A stretch of DNA of 59,564 nt from Clostridium beijerinckii HUN142 (GTDB lineage: Bacteria; Bacillota; Clostridia; Clostridiales; Clostridiaceae). Under the pieces are notes generated by a model, which searched no databases, was not told where the DNA came from, and was given only the letters and a program-made list of their open reading frames with translations. A program made the position numbers and the translations under genes. The stretch is from NCBI RefSeq assembly GCF_000621745.1, contig NZ_JHXK01000034.1, positions 1-59,564 of the forward strand. The letters are read 5' to 3'. Of this stretch, positions 37,903-45,949 are shown one piece after another (positions within the stretch are counted from its first letter, which is position 1; every line of letters begins with the position of its first letter).

Positions 37903-37940
37903 TAAAAAGCAGTAGTAGAATTTCTCCTACCACTGCTTAA
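37903..37940. terminator. Hairpin upstream of the small peptide gene
   Basis: AAGCAGTAGTAG pairs with CTACCACTGCTT (one mismatch); TTTTTAGTTT follows on the minus strand. A closely similar hairpin occurs at 58455. It may be the terminator of a minus-strand transcript entering from the peptide locus. Confidence 0.55.
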
Positions 37941-37958
37941 CATATCATCAATACAAAT

Positions 37959-37987
37959 TTGTATTTTTTACCAATTAGTGCTATAAT
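37959..37987 (+). promoter_or_regulatory. Promoter of the 37-residue peptide gene
   Basis: TTGTAT (37959-37964), a 17 bp spacer and a perfect TATAAT (37982-37987). Transcription should start near 37994, 36 nt before the ATG. Confidence 0.75.
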
Positions 37988-38029
37988 TATTATGCCATCT
38001 CAAATCGATATATTATGGAGGCGTAGCAT

Positions 38030-38143
38030 ATGAAACGTGCACATGTAAAAAGACGTTTCGATAAAGACTTAATGAAAAATATATTTCTTTTTCTTAGTGA
38101 GCTACTCAACCTAATCTCTATAATTTTAAAACTTTTCAAGTAA
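38030..38143 (+). CDS. 37-residue basic/hydrophobic peptide, candidate type I toxin
   Basis: The peptide has a very basic N-terminus (MKRAHVKRRFDKD) and a hydrophobic, potentially membrane-inserting second half (IFLFLSELLNLISIILKLFK). GGAGGCG lies 10 nt before the ATG and a consensus promoter precedes it. The predicted leader begins with TGCCATCTC, which can pair with GAGATGGTA at 38234-38242 beyond the stop, so the two mRNA ends could fold together as in type I toxin mRNAs. A convergent promoter at 38294 would make an antisense RNA over that 3' region. No homologue is recognised. The codons CGT and CTC are unlike the neighbouring genes. Confidence 0.55.
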   Translation: MKRAHVKRRFDKDLMKNIFLFLSELLNLISIILKLFK

Positions 38144-38211
38144 CAATAACACAAATTTATATTTGAAACATTATCTATATTTTTAGGACTAGTAGAATTA
38201 TATTGCTTTAA

Positions 38212-38288
38212 AAACGTAAGTACCAATTACGCGAGATGGTAAGTTATATAATTGAACGTCCTTTTTTATTTCATATATCACAACGCAA
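38212..38288 (-). ncRNA. Predicted antisense RNA opposite the 3' end of the peptide mRNA
   Basis: From the minus-strand promoter at 38294, transcription would start near 38287 and reach a small hairpin CGTAA...TTACG (38215-38231) followed by TTTTT. The RNA of about 75 nt would cover the GAGATGG segment and downstream leader-complement. The terminator stem has only 5 bp, so the 3' end is uncertain. Confidence 0.4.
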
Positions 38289-38293
38289 GTATA

Positions 38294-38322
38294 ATTATAC
38301 CATATTTAAAATTTAATGTAAA
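38294..38322 (-). promoter_or_regulatory. Convergent promoter for the antisense RNA
   Basis: On the minus strand TTTACA (38317-38322), a 17 bp spacer and TATAAT (38294-38299). No open reading frame begins downstream of it, which points to a non-coding product. Confidence 0.65.
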
Positions 38323-38442
38323 TATTGTTATATATATTTTAGCCAAACTTATTCTAAAAATGTAATTCACTCTTAGAAATCTCCTAATCCTTTTTAAAAC
38401 CCTCTCATTATTACACATTAACATCATAAACTTCGCAATTCT

Positions 38443-39147
38443 TTAACCCTCTAAAAACTTTTGTTTTACCTCATCTTTTCTATCTATAAGAATATCATCA
38501 ATTTTAATGTTATTTACCCTTAATCTTTGGATAATATCCTTTATAAATGCATCACTTCCAACTACATAATAAATAGCATCCCCTAATTTCATTGATTTGC
38601 TAAGTATTTCATAGAATCCTTTTCTAGAATTTATCCAATAATTCTTATAATTTTCATCTGCTAATTTATCCAGTTGATTTTTAAATACAAATTTATCTGA
38701 TGAGTCTATATTTATATTTAATAGATATGGAATATTGGTTTTATCATTAATAAATGATAAAACCAGAGGTCTCATGGTAGCTATTCCAACTCCCATTGAT
38801 ATTAAAATTATAGGTCTATTTATACGTCTTAACCTCATTCTTGAACCTATCTTAAAAAACACAACTTCATCACCAATTTTTAATTCAGATAACTTATTCT
38901 TGAATTCAGATTTGCTTCCTGGCACTCTTGTTGTTATAGCAAGCTTATTTTCCTCCGGTAAAGTTGTAATAGACATGTGCCTTACCCATTCTTTTCTAGG
39001 CTTATCACCAATATCAAATCCAATGTGTCCAATATGGGTATGAGAACCAGGTTCCCATGTTAAATTTTCTGGTTTTTCAAAAAGATATGTTTTTGTACTA
39101 TCTGTTTCATCAATTATATCAATAATTTTTAGTGTATATTTTTCCAT
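38443..39147 (-). CDS. FAD-dependent oxidoreductase of the ferredoxin reductase superfamily
   Basis: A 234-residue protein with an FAD-binding domain (1-105: WEPGSHTHIGHIGF, VRHMSITTLPEENKLAITTR) and an NAD(P)-binding domain (GVGIATMRPLVLSF, IYYVVGSDAFIKDIIQRL). It lacks an iron-sulfur domain, so it resembles flavin reductases or the reductase half of oxygenase and flavohemoglobin systems. The usual RxYS FAD motif reads RHMSITT, a variation. The electron acceptor is unknown. AGAGGAGAGG precedes the ATG; it is a single gene. Confidence 0.8.
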   Translation of the reverse strand: MEKYTLKIIDIIDETDSTKTYLFEKPENLTWEPGSHTHIGHIGFDIGDKPRKEWVRHMSITTLPEENKLAITTRVPGSKSEFKNKLSELKIGDEVVFFKIGSRMRLRRINRPIILISMGVGIATMRPLVLSFINDKTNIPYLLNINIDSSDKFVFKNQLDKLADENYKNYWINSRKGFYEILSKSMKLGDAIYYVVGSDAFIKDIIQRLRVNNIKIDDILIDRKDEVKQKFLEG

Positions 39148-39431
39148 AATTCCTCTCCTCTAATAACAATTCTCAATTTAAAAGAATCAACTAAATTTTT
39201 TAAGTCAATATTTATAAATTTCAATTATACCCGAAATACTTTTACTATATTTTAGAATAATTAATCATTTATAATACTTCTTTAAGAATAAATAATATAT
39301 TTTTAAAATACTGTATATATTCAGGTTAATTACTTATTAATAATTCTTAGGTTTCATTTATAATATGCTTTATTTTAGTTATTAAGAATGATATCACTAA
39401 TATCTTCTCACTAAAATGATAGATACTTTAT

Positions 39432-39486
39432 AAAAAATTAAGAAGATGAATTTCTATTTATATTTATAGAAATTATCTTCTTAAAC
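39432..39486 (-). terminator. Long hairpin, probable terminator of the dha operon
   Basis: TTAAGAAGAT-AATTTCTAT pairs with its complement around an AT-rich loop, and TTTTTT follows on the minus strand. It lies 170 bp after the dhaM stop. The rest of 39148-39659 shows nothing else. Confidence 0.75.
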
Positions 39487-39659
39487 TATATAGATACTAT
39501 TAAAATGTTCTTTTTTAAACAACTATAGATAACCACTTAAAAGATTGGATTTATTAGATAAACATATTTAAGTTCATATCTATAATTGAAATATTTATAA
39601 TTTCTGCAGGTTATAACATAAGTCTAAGCCATATTGTTGTTTATCTATATTTTATTATT

Positions 39660-40049
39660 TCAAGGCATTTTTCCTAAATTCATAGGTTGTAACGCTTCTT
39701 CGATTTCTTCAATATTTTTACCTATACTGCTTTCAACTGCTGCTGTCACTGCACCTTCAACTATCGGGCAATCTACTATCTTTATTTTTTCTTTCATTTT
39801 TTCATCTAGACATTCTATTGCCATTTCTGCATTCATAAAAGCACTACCTAAATCAAAAATAATAATTACTCCATCTTCAGAATAAACATCTTCTATTGCA
39901 TTTGATATTTTCTCCATATCAGTGCCAACTCTTCCATCTGATGTTCCTCCTGCCACGCCTATAGCTACATTAGGCGCCATTTGCTTTGCTAATTCCTTTA
40001 CACCATCCGCTATATTTTTACTATGCGATATTATTACTATTCCTACCAT
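39660..40049 (-). CDS. dhaM: PTS-dependent dihydroxyacetone kinase, phosphotransferase subunit
   Basis: A 129-residue EIIA-mannose-like protein. VGIVIISHSKNIADGVKEL places the phosphoryl-accepting His at residue 9; GGTSDGRVGTDMEKISNAI and the strand GVIIIFDLGSAFMNAEMAIE are typical. It receives phosphate from HPr and passes it to ADP bound in DhaL. Only the EIIA domain is present, whereas E. coli DhaM also carries HPr and an EI-like domain, so general HPr must supply phosphate. It is the last gene of dhaKLM, 49 bp after dhaL. Confidence 0.93.
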   Translation of the reverse strand: MVGIVIISHSKNIADGVKELAKQMAPNVAIGVAGGTSDGRVGTDMEKISNAIEDVYSEDGVIIIFDLGSAFMNAEMAIECLDEKMKEKIKIVDCPIVEGAVTAAVESSIGKNIEEIEEALQPMNLGKMP

Positions 40050-40098
40050 ATCTATTCTCCTTCAACGACTATTTTGATGTAACTCAAAACAAAAACTA

Positions 40099-40728
40099 CT
40101 AGTTTAAAGCTTCATATATTGTTTCTAATATTATTGCAGAAGATGTAGCTCCAGCATCTTGATGGCCTAAACTTCTTTCTCCAAGATAACTTGCTCTTCC
40201 TTTTTTAGCTATAATTTCTTTTGTATGATCTACACCTTTATACGCTGCTTCTTTTGCTGATTTTAAAATTCCCTTGACTTCAAGCCCTTTATCTATACCT
40301 TCTTTTATTGACTTTAATGCTGGTTCTATTGCATCTATCATAGTTTTATCATCAGCCTGACCTTTACCTCTCATTTTTATACCTTCAAGAGCTTCATCTA
40401 GCATTTTTGCAAAATCATTAATATCAATTTCTGATTTTCCATTAACACTTACCGCTGCCTTCATAAAAGCTGTTCCATATAAAGGTCCTGAAGCTCCACC
40501 AACATTAGATACTAACGCCATTCCTGACTTCTTTAATATTCCTCCAATATCATTTCCATCATCGTCTTTTATCTTTTCTATTACAGCCTTAAATCCTTTG
40601 CTCATATTAAGCCCATGATCTCCATCTCCAATTGCAGCATCTAACTCTGATAAATATGCTTTATTTTCATCTATCTTTTCACTTATTTGCTCTAATATTT
40701 CAATTACTTTCTTTCCTTGAATACTCAT
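40099..40728 (-). CDS. dhaL: PTS-dependent dihydroxyacetone kinase, ADP-binding subunit
   Basis: A 209-residue helical-barrel protein. The Mg-ADP-binding aspartates fall at residues 30, 35 and 37 in LDAAIGDGDHGLNMSKGF, the canonical positions. GGASGPLYGTAFMKAA and the final GRASYLGERSLGHQDAGATS motif are complete. ADP stays bound as a phosphate carrier between DhaM and the dihydroxyacetone in DhaK. AGGAGG precedes the ATG. It lies 154 bp after dhaK, with a strong hairpin in between. Confidence 0.94.
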   Translation of the reverse strand: MSIQGKKVIEILEQISEKIDENKAYLSELDAAIGDGDHGLNMSKGFKAVIEKIKDDDGNDIGGILKKSGMALVSNVGGASGPLYGTAFMKAAVSVNGKSEIDINDFAKMLDEALEGIKMRGKGQADDKTMIDAIEPALKSIKEGIDKGLEVKGILKSAKEAAYKGVDHTKEIIAKKGRASYLGERSLGHQDAGATSSAIILETIYEALN

Positions 40729-40752
40729 TTTTATTCCTCCTATATATAAACT

Positions 40753-40791
40753 AATTTAGATGATGCTTATATATTAAAGCTTCATCTAAAT
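40753..40791 (-). other. Intercistronic hairpin between dhaK and dhaL
   Basis: ATTTAGATGATGCTT pairs with AAGCTTCATCTAAAT with one mismatch. No T-run follows, so it more likely stabilises the dhaK mRNA end or tunes subunit ratios than stops transcription. Confidence 0.5.
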
Positions 40792-40882
40792 CGTAATTCT
40801 TTGATAGAAGAATCTGTACACTCCTTAAGTAAGTTCTACTAAATCCATATAATACAAAAGTCTCTATCTAGAAATCTTCACT

Positions 40883-41881
40883 TTATATCACTTTAAATGC
40901 TGGTGTGTTTGCTGGTGCATCTAGTAATTCTTTTAATTCGCTATCAAGTTTTAATACTGTTATTGAAAATCCGGCCATTTCGAGAGATGTCATAAATTCA
41001 CCTACAAATGTTTTATGAATTTTAATTCCTTTTTCCTCCAATATTTCATTTACCTTTTTATTTACTATATATAACTCCATAAGTGGTGTTGATGATAAGC
41101 CATTTACCATGACTGCAACTTCTTCTCCACTACTCAATTTGATATCTTCTAAAATTTTGCTCATTAAATGTTCTGTAATTTCATCTGCTGTTTTTATTTC
41201 TTCTCTATGAGTTCCTGGTTCTCCATGAATCCCCATACCAATTTCCATCTCATTTTCTCCTAATGTGAAATTTGGTTTACCAGCAGCTGGTACAATACAA
41301 GATGAAATAGCCATTCCCATACTTCTAACATTTGATATTACTTTCTCTGCAACTCTTGTAACTTCTTCAAGACTAGCTCCTGTTTCAGCTTTAGCACCTG
41401 CTATTTTGTGTATAAATACTGTTCCTGCAATTCCTCTTCGTCCTGCTGTATAAGTACTATTTTCAACTGCAACATCATCGTTTACTACAACAGCTTTTAC
41501 ATTAATCCCTTCCATTTCAGCCATATCTTTTGCCATTTCAAAATTCATAACATCCCCAGTATAATTTTTGATTACAAGTAAAACCCCTTTACCTGAGTCT
41601 ACAGCTTTTATTGCTTCATATACTTGATCTGGTGTAGGTGATGTAAACACTGCTCCTGCTACTGCTGCATCAAGCATTCCTTTTCCTACATATCCTCCAT
41701 GAGCTGGTTCATGTCCACTTCCTCCGCCACTTACTAAAGCAACCTTTCCATCTATTGGTGAATTTACTCTTACTAAAACATCTGCATTCTCTATTTTTTT
41801 TATATATTCTGGATGTGCAGCTACCATTCCTTTTAGCATATCCTCAAGTACTTGATTTGCATCATTAATTATTTTTTTCAT
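40883..41881 (-). CDS. dhaK: PTS-dependent dihydroxyacetone kinase, substrate-binding subunit
   Basis: A 332-residue protein. It has SGGGSGHEPAHGGYVGKGML (51-70, His-57 near the substrate), NYTGDVMNFEMA with Asp-110, and GMGIHGEPGTHREE, where His-219 forms the hemiaminal bond to dihydroxyacetone. It converts dihydroxyacetone to its phosphate together with DhaL and DhaM, at the expense of phosphoenolpyruvate, and so feeds glycerol-derived carbon into glycolysis. First gene of dhaKLM; a sigma-54 promoter lies 220 bp upstream and an AAA+ activator gene precedes it. Confidence 0.95.
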   Translation of the reverse strand: MKKIINDANQVLEDMLKGMVAAHPEYIKKIENADVLVRVNSPIDGKVALVSGGGSGHEPAHGGYVGKGMLDAAVAGAVFTSPTPDQVYEAIKAVDSGKGVLLVIKNYTGDVMNFEMAKDMAEMEGINVKAVVVNDDVAVENSTYTAGRRGIAGTVFIHKIAGAKAETGASLEEVTRVAEKVISNVRSMGMAISSCIVPAAGKPNFTLGENEMEIGMGIHGEPGTHREEIKTADEITEHLMSKILEDIKLSSGEEVAVMVNGLSSTPLMELYIVNKKVNEILEEKGIKIHKTFVGEFMTSLEMAGFSITVLKLDSELKELLDAPANTPAFKVI

Positions 41882-42098
41882 AAAATTCTTCCTCCCATAT
41901 TTAAATATTCTTTATGATTAAAATTATTTATATCTAATTTTTATATATAAGTTCTAAATAATATAATTCATCCATTATAAAATCATCTACCTTTCATTAT
42001 CTGATTGATAGTCTAAAATAAACTTCCAGAAATTAAATTTTCAGAATATATATAAATAATTTTGATTTGTTTTTATTTATATTTGTACTTTTATATAA

Positions 42099-42114
42099 AG
42101 CAATACTCATGCCA
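42099..42114 (-). promoter_or_regulatory. Sigma-54 (-24/-12) promoter of dhaKLM
   Basis: Minus-strand TGGCATGAGTATTGCT with GG and GC 12 bp apart, a full match to consensus and one base different from the promoter at 19798. The leader would be about 205 nt. Confidence 0.9.
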
Positions 42115-42223
42115 CAATTTCAATTACTAACTAAATATTTTTAAAAGTATGTATTTTCAAGCCTTCTAGCCAAAAATTCAAGTAAACATTTACACATAAC
42201 TGTAATATGAGTGGTCTATTCCT

Positions 42224-42273
42224 TGGTAAAAAATATCAAAATGTTCTTTTTTATCATGATACTTTTTACCAAC
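42224..42273. promoter_or_regulatory. Candidate enhancer of dhaKLM: 15-bp inverted repeat
   Basis: TTGGTAAAAAATATC (42224-42238) and GATACTTTTTACCAA (42259-42273) are complementary except for one base. It sits 110-160 bp upstream of the sigma-54 promoter and just after the activator stop codon. A terminator is the alternative, but no T-run follows on the minus strand. Confidence 0.55.
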
Positions 42274-42282
42274 TTGCTATTT

Positions 42283-44352
42283 CTATTCCCAAGTCACCTT
42301 TTTCTCTATTCCATATTGTCTTGCCTTTGCAGCTACTGTTTTATGAGTAAGTCCCAATGCTTTTCCCGCAGCATTATAACTTCCATATTTCTTAAGTGCT
42401 TTTTCTATTATGATTTTTTCATATTCCTTTAACGGTAGTATTTCATCTGCTTCAATAAGCATGTCTATTTCATTATTATTTTTACTTTTGATTGTAGCGT
42501 TAACTGTATTTATATCTTTTCTCATATAAGCTGGAAGGTCACTTAATTCTATTACTCCTGTTTCATTTAGAGTCATTATCCTCTCTACAAGGTTTTCTAA
42601 TTCCCTGATATTTCCTGGCCACTTATATTCTAATAAAGATTCCATTGCATCATTTGTTACTACAGTTATTCTTTTATCTATCCTTTTACCTATTTTATCT
42701 ATAAAGTGTTCCAATAAAGGTGCTATATCCTGCTTTCTTTCTCTTAAAGGTGGTAAAAATATTGGAATCACATTTAGCCTATAATATAAATCCTCCCTGA
42801 ATTCCATTGACTTTACCATTTCTTCTAAGTTTCTGTGAGTCGCAGCAATTATTCTAACATTTATTTTTATAGTTTCTTCTCCACCAATTCTTTGAAATTC
42901 TTTTTCTTGAATTACTCTTAAAACTTTGGCCTGCATACTCTTATCCATTTCTCCTATTTCATCTAGAAGTATAGTGCCATTTTGAGCCAATTCAAATTTA
43001 CCTAATTTTCTTTTTATAGCTCCTGTAAAAGCTCCTTTTTCATATCCGAAAAGTTCGCTTTCTAATAAGTTTTGTGGTATTGCTGCACAATTCACTCTAA
43101 TAAAAGGTCCTTTGGAATTCTTACTTGAAAAATGTATTCCTTCTGCAATTAGTTCTTTTCCAGTCCCACTTTCTCCTCTTATTAAAACCGTAGTATCTGT
43201 TTTCGCTGCTTTTAATGTTGTAGCTAGTGCATCCAATATTTTACCACTATGGCCGATGTACTTCGAAAACGCCGAATCAGGTTTTTTAGTTCTCATAAGC
43301 TCTTCTTCTAGATAATCAGCTTTTGCAGAAACCCGAGTTAATTTCTCAGAGAGCTTTTGAACTTCTGTTACATTTTTAACTATAGATACAACGCCTGTTA
43401 TTTCCCCGTCAATTACTATAGGATTTACATTTGAAACTATTATTACACCATTTTCCTTATAACTTATAGCCCCTACGATACCTTCTCCTGTTTTAAGTAC
43501 TTTAATTCTTGCACCATCTGGAGATACATCCCTAATATTTTTATTTAATATATCCTCTTCTTTTTCGTTCAAAATTCTAAGATACGCCTTATTCACATAT
43601 GTTATATATCCATCTGAATTTATAACACATATTCCATCTTGTACTGTTTCCAATATAAGTTGTAATCTTTCTTTCAAATCTTTCACCGTTTTTAGTTCAT
43701 CTTTAACTTTTTCTAATCTTGAAATATCATTAAATACTGCTAATGCACCTTTAGGTTTCTTGTCTATTATTATTGGAGTTCTATTTATAAGTAATATTCT
43801 ATTATTTATTATTTCTTTTACCATTAACTCTGATTTGCCAGTTCTATTTATTTCATGAAGATTTGTGAATTCCATTATTTCATATACTTTTTTGCCAATA
43901 GCATCACCAGAAGATATTCCTAATAATCTTTCTGCTTCCTCATTGAATATTGAAATTATATCTTTCTCATCTGTCGCAATAATTCCATTAGGTATATTAC
44001 TAAATACGTGCTCTAACGTTATAGTATTATTATTTATTATGTTATCAACTTGATTAATAGTACTTTTATCATCTAAATCAAAATCACTTTGTAGAAAATC
44101 ACATAATTCATCTAATTGCTCTTTCGGATCATCTCCATGAACTTCTACTAAGATCTTCTCATTTTGCTTTATCTTCAATAAAACCAGCGGCATAAGACTT
44201 GTCGCTAAAATTTTCTTTTTATCTTTATAAATAATAAAAAACTTTAAATCATATTTCTTTTCAAGTTCACTTACCTTGTGAACAACCATCGCCAAAACTC
44301 TTGCATGCAATCCTTTACTATGACGTATAACTACTTCTTTGCTAAGTATCAA
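42283..44352 (-). CDS. Sigma-54-dependent activator with an N-terminal HPr-like domain
   Basis: A 689-residue regulator. Residues 1-90 are an HPr-type domain: VIRHSKGLHARVLAMVVHKV with the phosphorylatable His-16 in GLHAR, then SLMPLVLLKIKQNEKILVEV. Two PAS domains follow (about 110-220 and 230-340). The AAA+ domain has GESGTGKE, the canonical GAFTGA loop, Walker B NGTILLDEIGEM and PPLRERKQD. It ends with a helix-turn-helix NAAGKALGLTHKTVAAKARQ. It reads toward dhaKLM and almost certainly activates the sigma-54 promoter there. The HPr domain suggests control by PTS phosphorylation. The start at 44352 has no strong ribosome-binding site. Confidence 0.9.
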   Translation of the reverse strand: MILSKEVVIRHSKGLHARVLAMVVHKVSELEKKYDLKFFIIYKDKKKILATSLMPLVLLKIKQNEKILVEVHGDDPKEQLDELCDFLQSDFDLDDKSTINQVDNIINNNTITLEHVFSNIPNGIIATDEKDIISIFNEEAERLLGISSGDAIGKKVYEIMEFTNLHEINRTGKSELMVKEIINNRILLINRTPIIIDKKPKGALAVFNDISRLEKVKDELKTVKDLKERLQLILETVQDGICVINSDGYITYVNKAYLRILNEKEEDILNKNIRDVSPDGARIKVLKTGEGIVGAISYKENGVIIVSNVNPIVIDGEITGVVSIVKNVTEVQKLSEKLTRVSAKADYLEEELMRTKKPDSAFSKYIGHSGKILDALATTLKAAKTDTTVLIRGESGTGKELIAEGIHFSSKNSKGPFIRVNCAAIPQNLLESELFGYEKGAFTGAIKRKLGKFELAQNGTILLDEIGEMDKSMQAKVLRVIQEKEFQRIGGEETIKINVRIIAATHRNLEEMVKSMEFREDLYYRLNVIPIFLPPLRERKQDIAPLLEHFIDKIGKRIDKRITVVTNDAMESLLEYKWPGNIRELENLVERIMTLNETGVIELSDLPAYMRKDINTVNATIKSKNNNEIDMLIEADEILPLKEYEKIIIEKALKKYGSYNAAGKALGLTHKTVAAKARQYGIEKKVTWE

Positions 44353-44576
44353 AACTTTCCACTCCCAATCTTAGATCTTTAACATATATTATTTTAAAAT
44401 ACAATTTTACATTTTCAATATTCACTGCCTTATACTCTTTTAACTCAATTGTATAAATTTCACTTTATCAATTTACATATTATACTAATATAGATATAAA
44501 TCAAAGTTAAATTTTGCCACTCCCTTTTCTCAATGTATTAGCTATTTACACCACATACTTTAAATAGAACCTATCT

Positions 44577-44845
44577 GCCTTTTCGAACGTATGTGAGAAA
44601 AATCTGCACATCAGAAATGGCAGCTATGCACCTATAAAAAGAGTAGCTATGCTGCAATACGGAGCTTTTCTACAATACTGAACTATTCTGCATATAAGAA
44701 CATTTTATGCAGGCGAGCAAGATTTCTTTTTTTATTCTTTTTTAAATACAAAAACTAGTCAATCAACCTTTTTTAAGTTATACCCTCAAGGAGCACCTCG
44801 TCCACAGATTTTATTTGAATATAAATTCCTAAAGAATAAAAAAAA
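44577..44845. repeat. Dispersed repeat, family 1, copy D (with insertion)
   Basis: The left end is trimmed to CTATCTGCCTTTTCGAACG. After GTGAGAAAAATCTG about 100 bp not seen in the other copies is inserted (about 44611-44711, with AGCTATG twice), then GCAGGCGAGCAAG, ACTAGTCAATCAACC, TTATACCCTCAAGGAGCACC and CGTCCACAGATTTTA. It ends in poly-A beside the pgdA-type terminator. Nothing else is seen in 44353-44576. Confidence 0.82.
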
Positions 44846-44876
44846 CTCCCTCTTATTTCACAAATACGAGGGAGAT
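44836..44876 (-). terminator. Intrinsic terminator of the polysaccharide deacetylase gene
   Basis: CTCCCTC pairs with GAGGGAG; TTTTTTTTATTCTTT follows on the minus strand and belongs to the repeat end. Confidence 0.85.
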
Positions 44877-44885
44877 AATAATTAG

Positions 44886-45806
44886 TTATTCTATTATTTT
44901 AAATTCATAGCCTTGCTGTTTTAAATATTCTATTATTCGTGGCAAAGCCTTCGCTGTTTCTTCTTTCCCATAAGTATCATGCATTAAAATCAGTGCCTTT
45001 TCTCTATTACCTATACTTTTTATAGCTTCTTGAGTTAGCTCATCTGCATTCTTTTTATGAGTGCCTTCTGAATCTCCTGGTAATGCATTCCAATCAATTT
45101 GATGCCAATTCTTCTCATGAAGAGCTTTGTCCACTTTTTCTGCTCCTTGAGGATCCTTTTTACTCCATGTTTCTTGTCCTCCTGGAAACCTGATTGATCG
45201 AGTTGAAAAATCTTCTCCCAAAACGTTTTTTAAAGCTTTATCTGTTTTATCAAAATCAGACATACAATTCTCTAAGCTTATTTTACCCTTTGGAAATAAG
45301 TAACCATAGTCATGTGAATATGAATGTATCCCAATTGCATTACCTTCTGCTACTTCCCTCTTTACTAGGTTCTTGCTTGCATCATCTTTATCGACATACT
45401 TTCCTATAAGAAAGAAAGTTGCATGTACATCTTCTGACTTAAGAATGTCCAAAATTTGAGGGGTCACTGTTGTTGATGGACCATCATCGAAAGTTAAGTA
45501 AGCAACTTTTTTACCATCAGCACCATCAGGCTTTTGGTTCTTCTCTTGCTGCTCAATATACTTTTCCAAATATGCAACATCTTCTACACTGCTATTGCTT
45601 TCTTTATCAACTGAATCACCATTTTCTTTATCATCTTTGCTACTTTCTTCCGTACTTGTAGCAGCTTGTACCGTTTTGTTGTTTATTGAAAATTTCTGTG
45701 CCGCTACTATACTTCCTATAATTACAAGTACTGCAACTGAAATAACTAATATAGTAATTCTCGCTTTCTTAATATTTTTAGTACTATTACTATTATTACG
45801 TTTCAT
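44886..45806 (-). CDS. Membrane-anchored polysaccharide deacetylase (PgdA type)
   Basis: A 306-residue protein. One membrane helix (18-36) follows a basic start; a Ser/Glu/Lys-rich linker extends to about 98. The NodB homology domain starts at VAYLTFDDGPSTTVTP (101-116) with the catalytic Asp-107 and metal-binding Asp-108; His-161 and His-165 in GIHSYSHDYG are the metal ligands, and RFPGG, DWNALPGD and LILMHDTYG complete motifs 3-5. It removes acetyl groups from peptidoglycan N-acetylglucosamine, which can give lysozyme resistance. The ribosome-binding site is AGAGGTAGG. Its own terminator follows. Confidence 0.9.
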   Translation of the reverse strand: MKRNNSNSTKNIKKARITILVISVAVLVIIGSIVAAQKFSINNKTVQAATSTEESSKDDKENGDSVDKESNSSVEDVAYLEKYIEQQEKNQKPDGADGKKVAYLTFDDGPSTTVTPQILDILKSEDVHATFFLIGKYVDKDDASKNLVKREVAEGNAIGIHSYSHDYGYLFPKGKISLENCMSDFDKTDKALKNVLGEDFSTRSIRFPGGQETWSKKDPQGAEKVDKALHEKNWHQIDWNALPGDSEGTHKKNADELTQEAIKSIGNREKALILMHDTYGKEETAKALPRIIEYLKQQGYEFKIIE

Positions 45807-45949
45807 TTTCCTACCTCTTATACATTTATAAATTTATAATCCTTTATAACTTTAAAACACTCGTGATAAAAAAGCTATATTATTAAATATGATATTACCT
45901 ATACAATTTATACTAACATATAAATTTTTTCGAATATACAAACATATTT

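Noticed and set aside
45194..45831. Three plus-strand reading frames opposite the polysaccharide deacetylase gene
   Set aside because: They are shadows of a clear NodB-domain gene on the other strand and lack ribosome-binding sites and homology.
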